38,926 nt of DNA from Burkholderiales bacterium UBA4615. Its GTDB lineage: Bacteria; Pseudomonadota; Gammaproteobacteria; Burkholderiales; Burkholderiaceae_E. The DNA lies in contig DGIT01000041.1 of assembly GCA_002386465.1 (NCBI GenBank), positions 1-38,926 of the forward strand, read 5' to 3'. The position numbers and the translations under genes were made by a program. Below, in pieces: positions 1 to 7,299 of the stretch; within the stretch, counting starts at the first letter, position 1, and every line of letters starts with the position of its first letter. The notes under the pieces are model-generated. The model was not told the DNA's origin. It saw only the letters and a list, made by a program, of their open reading frames with translations, and searched no databases.

Positions 1-50
1 GTCAGGGTGTGTTGCCCCCACTGGAGCGTTTTCTTTGCGATATCAAACAC
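1..50 (-). CDS. pnp: polynucleotide phosphorylase, N-terminal fragment
   Basis: Only the first 16 codons are in the window; the gene runs off the left edge. Read on the minus strand from a GTG at 50-48, the peptide is (M)FDIAKKTLQWGQHTLT, which matches the conserved start of PNPase, the 3'-5' phosphorolytic exoribonuclease of the RNA degradosome. A GAGAGG ribosome binding site lies just upstream of the GTG. The position directly downstream of rpsO is the classic rpsO-pnp arrangement, which supports the call. The identification rests on few residues but context and sequence agree. Confidence 0.82.
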   Translation of the reverse strand, partial: MFDIAKKTLQWGQHTL

Positions 51-161
51 GTTGTACCTCTCTTTTCTCTTTTCAGACAATGACCCGCGCGATCAGCCGG
101 CGGCGCAGTTCGCCTCGATGACAGACCACCCCGGCATCACATGAGCCGGAAGGGATGCGTC

Positions 162-193
162 AAACAAAAATGCCCGCCGAATCGGGCGGGCAT
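162..193 (-). terminator. rho-independent terminator of rpsO
   Basis: On the minus strand a GC-rich stem (ATGCCCGCC paired with GGCGGGCAT, 170-193) is followed by TTTTTGTTT (170-162). It lies downstream of rpsO and upstream of pnp, so it probably separates or attenuates transcription between the two genes. Confidence 0.8.
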
Positions 194-229
194 TGCACTG
201 GAATGAAACAACGGACACACACAACGCAA

Positions 230-251
230 GCAGGCGCTCGGGAGCGCCTGC
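230..251. repeat. perfect inverted repeat in the rpsO-pnp spacer
   Basis: GCAGGCGCTC and GAGCGCCTGC flank a two-base centre, giving a 10-bp perfect hairpin between the rpsO stop codon and its terminator. It could be an RNA processing site or a second terminator stem; it has no T-tract of its own. Confidence 0.5.
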
Positions 252-317
252 CCATGCACCCGCTTCCGCAACAGCGGGGCGGGCTGAAAAAACGTGTGAT
301 GCGATGGCTGCAGCTTC

Positions 318-587
318 TTACTTGCGCAGGCCCAGTCGCTCGATCAGCGCCTTGTAGCTCTCGGGGCTTTTGCCCTTGAGATAGTCGAGCAGCTTGCGAC
401 GCCGGCTGACCATCTTGAGCAGACCGCGGCGCGAATGGTGATCTTTGGAGTGGGTCTTGAAGTGCCCGGTCAGGTCGTTGATACGGGCAGTGAGCAGTGC
501 CACCTGGACTTCCGGAGAACCGGTGTCGCCCTGGGCGCGCTGGTAATCGGCCACGATCTTGGCCTTGTCGATATCTGCGACGGACAT
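318..587 (-). CDS. rpsO: 30S ribosomal protein S15
   Basis: S15 is a primary 16S rRNA-binding protein of the small subunit platform. The 89-residue product has exactly the family length and ends with the typical ERLGLRK. Family signatures visible are the GDTGSPEVQVALLT segment near residues 20-33 and HSKDHHSRRGLL near 45-56. The start at 587 was chosen because it has an AAGGGAA ribosome binding site and yields the canonical N-terminus MSVADIDKAKIV; the open frame extends farther upstream but that part is not S15-like. A terminator and then pnp follow on the same strand. A -10-like TATACT lies about 60 bases upstream. Confidence 0.97.
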   Translation of the reverse strand: MSVADIDKAKIVADYQRAQGDTGSPEVQVALLTARINDLTGHFKTHSKDHHSRRGLLKMVSRRRKLLDYLKGKSPESYKALIERLGLRK

Positions 588-648
588 GATTTCCCTTGTT
601 GACTTGCGGTTGCGCCGGGATGCGCACCGTGCTGGGTGAAACCTGCAG

Positions 649-677
649 AGTATAGTGGAAAGATTCACTGCGAACAA
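649..677 (-). promoter_or_regulatory. candidate rpsO promoter, overlapping a divergent -10 for the FAH gene
   Basis: On the minus strand TATACT (654-649) sits 17 bases from TTGTTC (677-672), upstream of rpsO. The same bases read on the plus strand give TATAGT (651-656) ahead of the gene starting at 690, so the two divergent genes may share an overlapping -10 region. The -35 match is weak. Confidence 0.35.
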
Positions 678-689
678 GGAGACTCCCCG

Positions 690-1622
690 ATGAAGCTGCT
701 GCACTTCGATGACTTTCGCTTGGGCGTTCTAAAGGGCGACCACGTCGTTGACGTCACCTCCCTGGTCCAGGGCATTGCGCACAGCGGGCCCGGAGACCGG
801 CTCAGCAGCCTGATCGCCCGGTGGAGCGAGTTTCGCGGTCCGATCGAGCAGGCCGTGGCCAGCGCAACCGGTGTGCCGCTCAACTCGGTGCGCCTGCGCC
901 CGCCCGTGCCACGGCCGGGCAACATCGACTGCATGGCGGTCAATTACATGGAAGACGGCACGCGCAGCGAACCCGCACCGATCAATGCCTTTCACAAGGC
1001 CGTGAATTGCATCATCGGCCCGGGCGACACCATGGAGTTGCCTGACCTGGCTGCGAGCGTGTTTGAGGGTGAAGCCGAGATCGCACTGGTGATCGGCAAG
1101 CGCGCAAGCAAGGTCCCCGCAGCCCGCGCAATGGAGCATGTCTTCGGGTATCTGAATTTCATCGACGGATCGGCACGCGGCGTGGTGCCCCTGAACAATG
1201 TGTTTTTCCAGATGAAATCGCGCGCCACGTTTGCGCCAATCGGGCCTTATCTGGTCACCGCAGACGAGATCGCCGACCCGCAGAACCTGCAGGTCAAGCT
1301 CTGGGTCAATGGCCAACTCAAGCAGGACTACAACACGAGCGACATGGCGCACAAGATCGCGCGCTGCATCGAATGGCTATCGTCGATCCATGATCTTGAA
1401 CCCGGCGACATCGTGGCGCTGGGCACCAACCATCGGGGTCTTTCAGCGTTCCAGGATGGCGATGCCATTGAACTGGAATGCGAAGGGCTGGGTCGGCTGT
1501 CGATCAAGGTTCGCGATGAACTCAAGCGCACCTGGGCGCGCGAAACGCGACTGGAGCGCGAGCAAAAAGGACTTGAGGGCCTCACGCCCCAGCTGACCGG
1601 GAAATACGCCAGGGTGTCCTGA
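690..1622 (+). CDS. fumarylacetoacetate hydrolase family protein
   Basis: This 310-residue protein has the two-part FAH fold: a short N-terminal domain (about residues 1-70) and the catalytic domain. Visible are the acidic metal-binding stretch FEGEAEIALVIGK (residues 125-137), NFIDGSARG near residue 160, the SRATFAPIGPYLVT segment and a C-terminal GDIVALGTNHRG. Family members hydrolyse C-C bonds in 2,4-diketo acids, decarboxylate oxaloacetate or isomerise aromatic catabolites, using Mg2+ or Mn2+. The substrate cannot be told from sequence. The start at 690 follows an AAGGAG site by 8-9 bases; an earlier in-frame ATG at 636 lacks one. It stands alone, divergent from rpsO and convergent with the EamA gene. 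Confidence 0.88.
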   Translation: MKLLHFDDFRLGVLKGDHVVDVTSLVQGIAHSGPGDRLSSLIARWSEFRGPIEQAVASATGVPLNSVRLRPPVPRPGNIDCMAVNYMEDGTRSEPAPINAFHKAVNCIIGPGDTMELPDLAASVFEGEAEIALVIGKRASKVPAARAMEHVFGYLNFIDGSARGVVPLNNVFFQMKSRATFAPIGPYLVTADEIADPQNLQVKLWVNGQLKQDYNTSDMAHKIARCIEWLSSIHDLEPGDIVALGTNHRGLSAFQDGDAIELECEGLGRLSIKVRDELKRTWARETRLEREQKGLEGLTPQLTGKYARVS

Positions 1623-1658
1623 GGGCGGGGAGCACTCGCCGGAACTACCTGGACGGCA

Positions 1659-2549
1659 CTAACGTGATCGCTCGCCTGTGGCGGCCACGGCAATGCCAGC
1701 AAGCAGCGCGGCAAAGCCGGCCAGCTGCAGGGGCGCCACCGACTCGCCCAGCAACAACCAGGCGAGGATCGCTGAGCCCACGGGCTCACCCAGAATTGCC
1801 AGCGCCACATAGGTGGCTGACAGACGGCGCAGCGCAGCGTTGATGAGCGTGTGACCGAGCAATTGCGGTCCCAGTGCCATGAGCGCGATCGGAAGCCACG
1901 CGGCCGCAGGGATGCGGTCGATGCCCTGCCCCGCCGCGCTTGCCATCAGGTTCATGACCACGGCAGCCGCCCCGTAGACGATAGCGATGTAGGCCAGCAG
2001 CGATAGCTTGAGGTTAAGGCGGCGCCCGACCAGCAGATAGCCCGAGATCGCCATTGCCCCGGCCAATGCGAGCATATTGCCGAGCATCGGCCGGCGCACT
2101 GAGGCGATGGTTGCGTCAGGCTGGGCCAGGTCGGACACGATGATGAGCGCGGTGCCAAACGCCGCCAGTGCAATGCCCTGCAGCGTTTTCCTGGAAGGCG
2201 ACTCACGCAGCAGCCACCACGAGGCCAGCCCCACCCACAAGGGGTTGGTGGTGACCAAGGCCACACTGCTGGCGACCGAGGTGAACTGGAGCGAGGCGAT
2301 CCAGGTTGCGAAATGCACTGCGAGCAGCGCGCCCGAGAGCGCTGCAATGAGCCAGTCGCTCGGTCGGAGTGCGGCCAGCTCTGCGCGCCGCCGCATTAGC
2401 GCAAGCGGCACGACGACCGCAGCCGCCAGAGCCAGGCGCGCCGCCGCAATCGCCAACGGCGAGGCACCGGCATCGATCGCCCAGCGAATCAGCAGCGCGG
2501 CAGTCGAAACAATGGCCACGCCCAGTGCGAGCGCAGCGTGGCGACTCAT
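1659..2549 (-). CDS. EamA/DMT-family transporter
   Basis: A 296-residue integral membrane protein with about ten hydrophobic segments arranged as two five-helix EamA repeats (roughly residues 5-140 and 155-292), the signature of drug/metabolite transporters such as RhaT and YdcZ relatives. The second repeat carries the typical GHTLINAALRRLSA and LGEPVGSAILAWLLLGE segments. Substrates of this family range from amino acids to metabolites and cannot be assigned here. It is convergent with the FAH-family gene (37-base gap) and lies just downstream of dcd on the same strand, so co-transcription with dcd is possible. No strong ribosome binding site is visible at the chosen ATG. Confidence 0.88.
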   Translation of the reverse strand: MSRHAALALGVAIVSTAALLIRWAIDAGASPLAIAAARLALAAAVVVPLALMRRRAELAALRPSDWLIAALSGALLAVHFATWIASLQFTSVASSVALVTTNPLWVGLASWWLLRESPSRKTLQGIALAAFGTALIIVSDLAQPDATIASVRRPMLGNMLALAGAMAISGYLLVGRRLNLKLSLLAYIAIVYGAAAVVMNLMASAAGQGIDRIPAAAWLPIALMALGPQLLGHTLINAALRRLSATYVALAILGEPVGSAILAWLLLGESVAPLQLAGFAALLAGIAVAATGERSR

Positions 2550-2586
2550 CGTGTGCGGGGACGGGATATCTGAGGGCCGATGAGGC

Positions 2587-4281
2587 TCAGGTCTTGGGCA
2601 GGGTTACGCCAATTTGCCCCTGGTACTTGCCGCCGCGATCCTTGTACGACGTTTCGCAGATTTCGTCGGACTCGAAGAACAGCACCTGAGCACATCCCTC
2701 GCCCGCGTAAATTTTTGCGGGGAGCGGCGTGGTGTTGGAGAACTCGAGCGTGACGTAGCCCTCCCATTCAGGCTCGAAGGGGGTGACGTTGACAATAATG
2801 CCGCAGTTCGAGACGAAGCAGCCAGACTCTAAGCCGAAGTTCCCGGCCTCAGGAACAGTCAAGCAGTAGGTGTCGTGAACACCTGGCAATTCCCGTACCG
2901 CGACAACTTTGTGGTTTCGGTAGGCAGGCGTGCCCCGAGCCTCCGAGATCACATCCTTAAATCGCCGAAATACCGAACGGTCGCACTGTAGAAGTCGTGC
3001 AGCCGCACGAATTGAGCCGGTCATATGGAGCGCTTCGCGCACTTGCTCTGCACCGATCTCATCACGTAATCGAATGCCGCGGGCCACCTCCTGCTGTCTT
3101 GCCCGACGAGAGCCGTCATCATTCGCCCAAGCTTCTGTCATACGGATTGAATGCAGGGCACGCTCTGCAGGATCCTGAAAGCGCCGCAGGGTCGCATCGC
3201 GATGCCTGCCGCGGGTCTCATCAGTTGGGTTGCGTCGAGCCTTGAGCAACGACTCTCTGACTGCCTGATACCTCTCATTGCTCCAAAAATCCTGGGCCCG
3301 AACAGATTGGGCGCGTATGAAACTTTCGCGCCAGGCAGGGTCAAGCATGCGCTCCTTGAGCGCTATTCTGATCGATTCACCATGCTCTGCAGGATCGAAC
3401 GCGTCACCGTAATTTGTCGAATTGTGCAGGCGGATATGCTCCGACGCTTCCATGCGTTCGATGTTCGTCGGATTGTTGTTACGACGATCAAAATCGATAT
3501 GGTGTCGATGCGTCCCAGGATGATCGGCATACACACCGCATCGCACGTTCCATTCGTCTGCCAACCGATGTGTCGGTGTCAGGAAACCGGTAAGCGGCTG
3601 ATACGTCATCTCATAGCCGCGCTCCAGGTGTCTGTACAGCGGCATCAGAGCATCACCAGCACGCAAGCTGGCGGCTTCACGCATTCCACCTTGGCGGGTC
3701 ATAAAAAGGTGATCGGGCGTCACGTGAACCTTCTGTCCGTTATCAAGCTCGATTTCGACGAGCGCATCGCGCGCCACAAATCTTGGTGCATCCAGCAGCG
3801 ACACGATCAACTGGCCATTCGGACCGATGCTGTAACCCCAGAAAATTTCCCCTGCCTCATGCCTGCGCGCCATCTCCTCAAGCGTCGGGGCACTTCCATC
3901 AACCAGTGCAACCTTTGTATCGCCACGAAAACACCGTGCATAGGTGCTTTTTCCAAGGCAAATGGTGAGCACGCTGCGCGGAATACGGAAGTATTCAACC
4001 GTGCGGGCGAGCGCAAAGGAATTTGGCGGAATGATGCAGACATCGCCTTTGAAATCGACGAAGGATTTTTCGTCGAAATTCTTGGGGTCGACGATGGTGG
4101 AATTGATGTTGGTGAAGATCTTGAATTCGTCGGCGCAGCGAATGTCGTAGCCGTAGCTGGAGGTACCCCAGGAGACCACCCGCTTGCCATCGTGTTCACG
4201 GACCTGACCAGGCTCGAAGGGCGAGATCATGCCGTGCTCCTGTGCCATGCGGCGGATCCAGCGGTCTGACTTGATGCTCAT
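2587..4281 (-). CDS. dcd: dCTP deaminase containing an in-frame intein
   Basis: Dcd converts dCTP to dUTP, feeding dTMP synthesis. The open frame encodes 564 residues, three times the normal length. Residues 1-116 and 493-564 join into a 188-residue Dcd of normal Burkholderiales size; residues 117-492 are an intein. The break falls in the active-site motif, directly after GKSTYAR (residues 110-116), which holds the equivalents of E. coli Ser111 (S112) and Arg115 (R116). The catalytic Glu of the VTLEF motif lies in the C-extein. Without splicing the two halves of the active site are separated by 376 residues. The start at 4281 gives the family N-terminus MSIKSDRWIRRMAQEHGMI. It is divergent from the cox-like operon. 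Extein identity is certain; splicing is inferred from the motifs. Confidence 0.96.
   Translation of the reverse strand: MSIKSDRWIRRMAQEHGMISPFEPGQVREHDGKRVVSWGTSSYGYDIRCADEFKIFTNINSTIVDPKNFDEKSFVDFKGDVCIIPPNSFALARTVEYFRIPRSVLTICLGKSTYARCFRGDTKVALVDGSAPTLEEMARRHEAGEIFWGYSIGPNGQLIVSLLDAPRFVARDALVEIELDNGQKVHVTPDHLFMTRQGGMREAASLRAGDALMPLYRHLERGYEMTYQPLTGFLTPTHRLADEWNVRCGVYADHPGTHRHHIDFDRRNNNPTNIERMEASEHIRLHNSTNYGDAFDPAEHGESIRIALKERMLDPAWRESFIRAQSVRAQDFWSNERYQAVRESLLKARRNPTDETRGRHRDATLRRFQDPAERALHSIRMTEAWANDDGSRRARQQEVARGIRLRDEIGAEQVREALHMTGSIRAAARLLQCDRSVFRRFKDVISEARGTPAYRNHKVVAVRELPGVHDTYCLTVPEAGNFGLESGCFVSNCGIIVNVTPFEPEWEGYVTLEFSNTTPLPAKIYAGEGCAQVLFFESDEICETSYKDRGGKYQGQIGVTLPKT
2806..3933 (-). 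mobile_element. dcd intein with HNH-type homing endonuclease region
   Basis: This 376-residue in-frame insert in Dcd has class 1 intein blocks. Block A is CFRGDTKVALVDG with nucleophile Cys1. Block B is VTPDHLFMT with the TxxH pair at intein residues 72 and 75. Block F is DTYCLTVPEAGNF. Block G is SGCFVSN, ending in Asn376 before Cys+1. The usual penultimate His is Ser, as in DnaE inteins. Between the splicing halves lie an HNH-type segment (HRHHIDFDRRNNNPTNIE and then SEHIRLHN, intein residues 142-171), a basic middle part with NUMOD3-like repeats (about 175-290) and a helix-turn-helix-like segment (RAAARLLQCDRSVFRRF, about 309-325). The frame is open throughout, so both splicing and homing activity could be intact. 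Replacing residues 117-492 by a direct join restores a gap-free Dcd. Confidence 0.93.
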
Positions 4282-4373
4282 GGTGCAGGCTCGGTTCAGG
4301 ACAATCCGCAATTGTCGGCAATCGGGCTCAGCGAGGCAAATACACCAAGGTCTCAGACTCAAGCTCAGGGTCC

Positions 4374-5324
4374 ATGGCCTGTTATCCTGCGCTCCCTATG
4401 ACCGGCCCCATTCATGCCCTGCCTGAGACGGCGTTGCCCGTCAATGTGGACGCGCTTGCCAGCGCGCTGGCCGCTTGCAGCTATCTGGCCGATCGGCGAT
4501 TGGCTACGGTGCTCTTTCTGAGTCTGAAGCTCCAGCGCCCATTGTTCCTTGAGGGCGAGGCGGGGGTCGGCAAAACCGAACTCGCCAAGGTACTGGCCCG
4601 GATGCAAGGCGCACCGCTCATTCGACTGCAGTGCTACGAGGGCCTGGATGTGGCTCAGGCGGCCTATGAATGGAACGTGGCGCGGCAATTGCTGCACATC
4701 CGCCTGGCTGAGTCCTCAGGACAGTCCTCGCCGCGTGCCAGCGAGTCTCTGTATGGCCGCGACATGCTGCTGGAACGGCCGCTGCTCGCTGCCATCACCT
4801 CAGAGCGGCCGGCCGTACTGCTGATCGATGAGCTCGATCGAGCCGACGAGCCCTTTGAGGCCTTTTTGCTCGAGGTGCTGTCTGACTGGCAGATCACCAT
4901 CCCGGAGCTGGGCCCGATCCGCGCGCGGCATGTGCCGCAGGTGGTGATTACGTCGAATCGCACCCGCGAGATTCACGACGCGCTCAAGCGTCGCTGCCTT
5001 TATCACTGGGTGGACTTTCCGGACCTGGAGCGGGAACTGTCGATCGTGCGCCAGGCCGCGCCACAAGCCCACGAAGCGCTGTCGCGCCAGGTCGTGGCAG
5101 CCGTGCAGTACTTGCGCACGCAGGAACTCTTCAAGTCACCAGGCGTAGCTGAGACCATCGACTGGGTGCACGCGCTCAATGCGCTGGAGCGCACCACCCT
5201 CGATGCCAATTCCCTGCATGACACCTTGGGCGCGGTGCTCAAGTACCAGGAAGACATCGACCGGATGCAAGGCGAATCCGCACAGGCTGTGCTGCAGGCA
5301 GCGGCTCTCACCCAGCCGCTCTGA
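4374..5324 (+). CDS. coxD: MoxR/CoxD-type AAA+ ATPase
   Basis: A 316-residue MoxR-family AAA+ ATPase. Walker A is GEAGVGKTE (residues 61-69) and Walker B is VLLIDELDRAD (148-158), followed by the sensor-1 segment VVITSNRTRE and the arginine-finger region DALKRRCLYHWVDFP. In carbon monoxide dehydrogenase systems CoxD works with the VWA protein CoxE to build the sulfurated Mo-Cu active site; relatives serve other molybdenum hydroxylases. It is the first gene of a tight operon with coxE-, coxG- and xdhC-like genes. The start is uncertain: ATG 4374 has a weak AGGG upstream, while ATG 4398 lies just behind a TATCCT hexamer. Confidence 0.87.
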   Translation: MACYPALPMTGPIHALPETALPVNVDALASALAACSYLADRRLATVLFLSLKLQRPLFLEGEAGVGKTELAKVLARMQGAPLIRLQCYEGLDVAQAAYEWNVARQLLHIRLAESSGQSSPRASESLYGRDMLLERPLLAAITSERPAVLLIDELDRADEPFEAFLLEVLSDWQITIPELGPIRARHVPQVVITSNRTREIHDALKRRCLYHWVDFPDLERELSIVRQAAPQAHEALSRQVVAAVQYLRTQELFKSPGVAETIDWVHALNALERTTLDANSLHDTLGAVLKYQEDIDRMQGESAQAVLQAAALTQPL

Positions 5325-5336
5325 GTGATCGCAACC

Positions 5337-6530
5337 ATGCAGCTGCACACGACAGGAGGTCAGACCGCACGCAATGTGGTGCAGTTCACCCGACTGCTTC
5401 GCGATGCCGGGTTGATGATCGGCACCGATCGGACGCTGGCTGCCATCGCAGCGCTCGAGGTGGTTGGGTTTGCACGACGCGATGACGTGCATGCGGCGCT
5501 GGCTGCTGTGCTGGTGAGTCGGCACGAAGACTTTCCACTTTTTGATGCTGCATTCGAGGCCTGCTGGCAAGCGCCGCAACTCACCGATGCCCTGGATGCG
5601 GCACAGCCTGAAGATCCAGTCGATCAGTCATTTCAGCGTTCAAGCCGCCCTGCACGACTGGAACAGGCGCTTGCCGCACGACGCCCCGCAAAGTCTCGAC
5701 CCGCGTTAAAAGCCGATGATCAGGCCGCGCAGACGGACTCGGTTGCAGTGTGGTCGGATCTTGAACATCTGCGCCGGCGCGACTTCGACTCCATGACCAG
5801 CGAGGAATTCGATGCTGCACGCGGCATCGCTGCCCGCCTGCCGCTGCCGATTGACCCGATCCGCACGCGCCGCCACCGTCGTGCACCAAGCGGCACCATC
5901 GATCTGCGCGAAACGCTGCGGCATGCCACACGCGACCCTGCCCTGCTGCAGGTCTCGCGACGCATGCCACGCGAGCGCCCTGCCCCGCTGGTGATCCTGT
6001 GCGACATCTCGGGCTCGATGGAGCGTTACGCCCGCGTCATGCTGCAGTTCGCACATGGACTGATGCAAGGACCTGCGCGCGTTCAGGTCTTCACCTTCGG
6101 GACGCGTCTGACGGACATCACCCGTGCCTTGCGCCATCGCGACCCGGATGAAGCCCTGGCCGCTGCTGCCAGGGCGGTGAACGACTGGAGCGGCGGCACG
6201 CGCATCGGACCGTGTCTGAATGCCTTCACCCGATTGCACGCTCGGCGCGCGCTCACGGGAAATGCCGCCTTGCTGCTGGTCACCGACGGCCTGGATCGCG
6301 CCGAGGACGACAGCCTGGCGCAGGCCGCGCAACGCTTGTCCCGATTTACCCGGCAATTCATCTGGCTCAACCCTTTGCTACGCTTTGAGGGTTTCGAACC
6401 ACGGGCGTCGGGCGTGCGAGCGCTGCTGCCGCATGTGGATCGGCACCTGCCGGTGCATTCGCTGGACAACCTGGCGGACCTGGCTCGCGCCGTGCGCATG
6501 GGGCACCGTCCCACGGCAAGATTTCACTGA
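5337..6530 (+). CDS. coxE: VWA-domain protein, CoxE-like
   Basis: A 397-residue protein with a C-terminal von Willebrand factor A domain. The MIDAS motif is DISGS (residues 223-227) inside PLVILCDISGSMERYARVM, and a later VTDGLD supplies another metal ligand. The N-terminal half (about 1-210) is the helical region typical of the CoxE family (DUF58/VWA group). It probably acts as the partner of the AAA+ protein 12 bases upstream, in maturation of a molybdenum hydroxylase in the cytoplasm. ATG 5337 was preferred over an in-frame GTG at 5325. A direct structural target is not encoded nearby. Confidence 0.87.
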   Translation: MQLHTTGGQTARNVVQFTRLLRDAGLMIGTDRTLAAIAALEVVGFARRDDVHAALAAVLVSRHEDFPLFDAAFEACWQAPQLTDALDAAQPEDPVDQSFQRSSRPARLEQALAARRPAKSRPALKADDQAAQTDSVAVWSDLEHLRRRDFDSMTSEEFDAARGIAARLPLPIDPIRTRRHRRAPSGTIDLRETLRHATRDPALLQVSRRMPRERPAPLVILCDISGSMERYARVMLQFAHGLMQGPARVQVFTFGTRLTDITRALRHRDPDEALAAAARAVNDWSGGTRIGPCLNAFTRLHARRALTGNAALLLVTDGLDRAEDDSLAQAAQRLSRFTRQFIWLNPLLRFEGFEPRASGVRALLPHVDRHLPVHSLDNLADLARAVRMGHRPTARFH

Positions 6531-6579
6531 AGACCACCGGATCATTGATGATTTCGGGACACACGAGAAAGACACCATC

Positions 6580-7242
6580 ATGCAGATGACCGGACAACGG
6601 GTACTGCCCGTCACGCCTCAGCAGGCCTGGAACGCGCTGAACGACCCCGAGATGCTCAAAGCCTGTATCCCCGGCTGCGAGTCCGTGACACTGACCGGAC
6701 CCGATCAATACGAAGTGCTGATGGCAGCGCGCATTGGCCCGGTCGCCGCCAAGTTCAAGGGCAAGCTCACGCAGAGCGATGTGGTCGAGCCTGTCTCCTA
6801 CAAGATCTCGTTCGATGGCCAAGGTGGTGTGGCGGGCTTTGGAAAAGGCTCGGCCGACGTGCGTCTGACCGCAGTCGATGCAGGCACGCAGCTCGACTAC
6901 GACGTCTCGGCTCAAGTCGGCGGCAAGATCGCCCAGATCGGATCGCGACTGGTGGATGCAGCCGCAGCCAAGATCGCGGACGAATTTTTTGCGAGCTTCG
7001 AGACCAAACTCAGTGAGGTCGCAGCGGCATCGGCCGTATCGTCGGCCGCCACGACAGAGGGCACCGCGACACCTGCAGGCACTGTGCCCACGGCCACCAC
7101 GGAACAGGCCTCACGCGCACCATCCACCGTGAGTGCAGCTTCCGCCGGTGCGGGCGCCGATGCGGCGGCTCGTCAACGCTGGGTACGGTGGGCGATTCTT
7201 TTTGCAATCGCAGCCGTCCTGATCGTGTATCTGTCTCGCTGA
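6580..7242 (+). CDS. coxG: CoxG-like SRPBCC-family membrane-anchored protein
   Basis: The 220-residue protein has an N-terminal START/SRPBCC domain of the CoxG family (residues 1-145), with the typical opening LPVTPQQAWNALNDPEMLKACIPGCE and the FKGKL and YKISFDGQGG strands. A low-complexity Ala/Thr/Ser linker (about 147-195) follows, then a single C-terminal membrane segment WAILFAIAAVLIVYLSR. CoxG is thought to recruit molybdenum hydroxylases to the membrane, and the linker plus C-terminal helix fit that role. It is third in the cox-like operon, 49 bases after coxE. Start chosen by homology to the family; the ribosome binding site is weak. Confidence 0.87.
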   Translation: MQMTGQRVLPVTPQQAWNALNDPEMLKACIPGCESVTLTGPDQYEVLMAARIGPVAAKFKGKLTQSDVVEPVSYKISFDGQGGVAGFGKGSADVRLTAVDAGTQLDYDVSAQVGGKIAQIGSRLVDAAAAKIADEFFASFETKLSEVAAASAVSSAATTEGTATPAGTVPTATTEQASRAPSTVSAASAGAGADAAARQRWVRWAILFAIAAVLIVYLSR

Positions 7243-7299
7243 ACAGCCGATCGGTTCCAGCCATGCGCATTGGCGCTCACGCATCCCGGAGTCACCTCA

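Noticed and set aside
3151..4269. A 372-codon open frame on the plus strand, antisense to dcd and its intein
   Set aside because: It has no recognisable family, no ribosome binding site, and is explained as a mirror of the coding strand; both halves of Dcd and the intein motifs are on the minus strand.
2587..4281. Lower G+C of the intein as proof of recent transfer
   Set aside because: Three 60-base lines inside (3241-3300 and 3361-3480) count to 50-53% G+C by hand, but a dcd extein line (2641-2700) is also about 53%, so composition does not separate intein from host gene.
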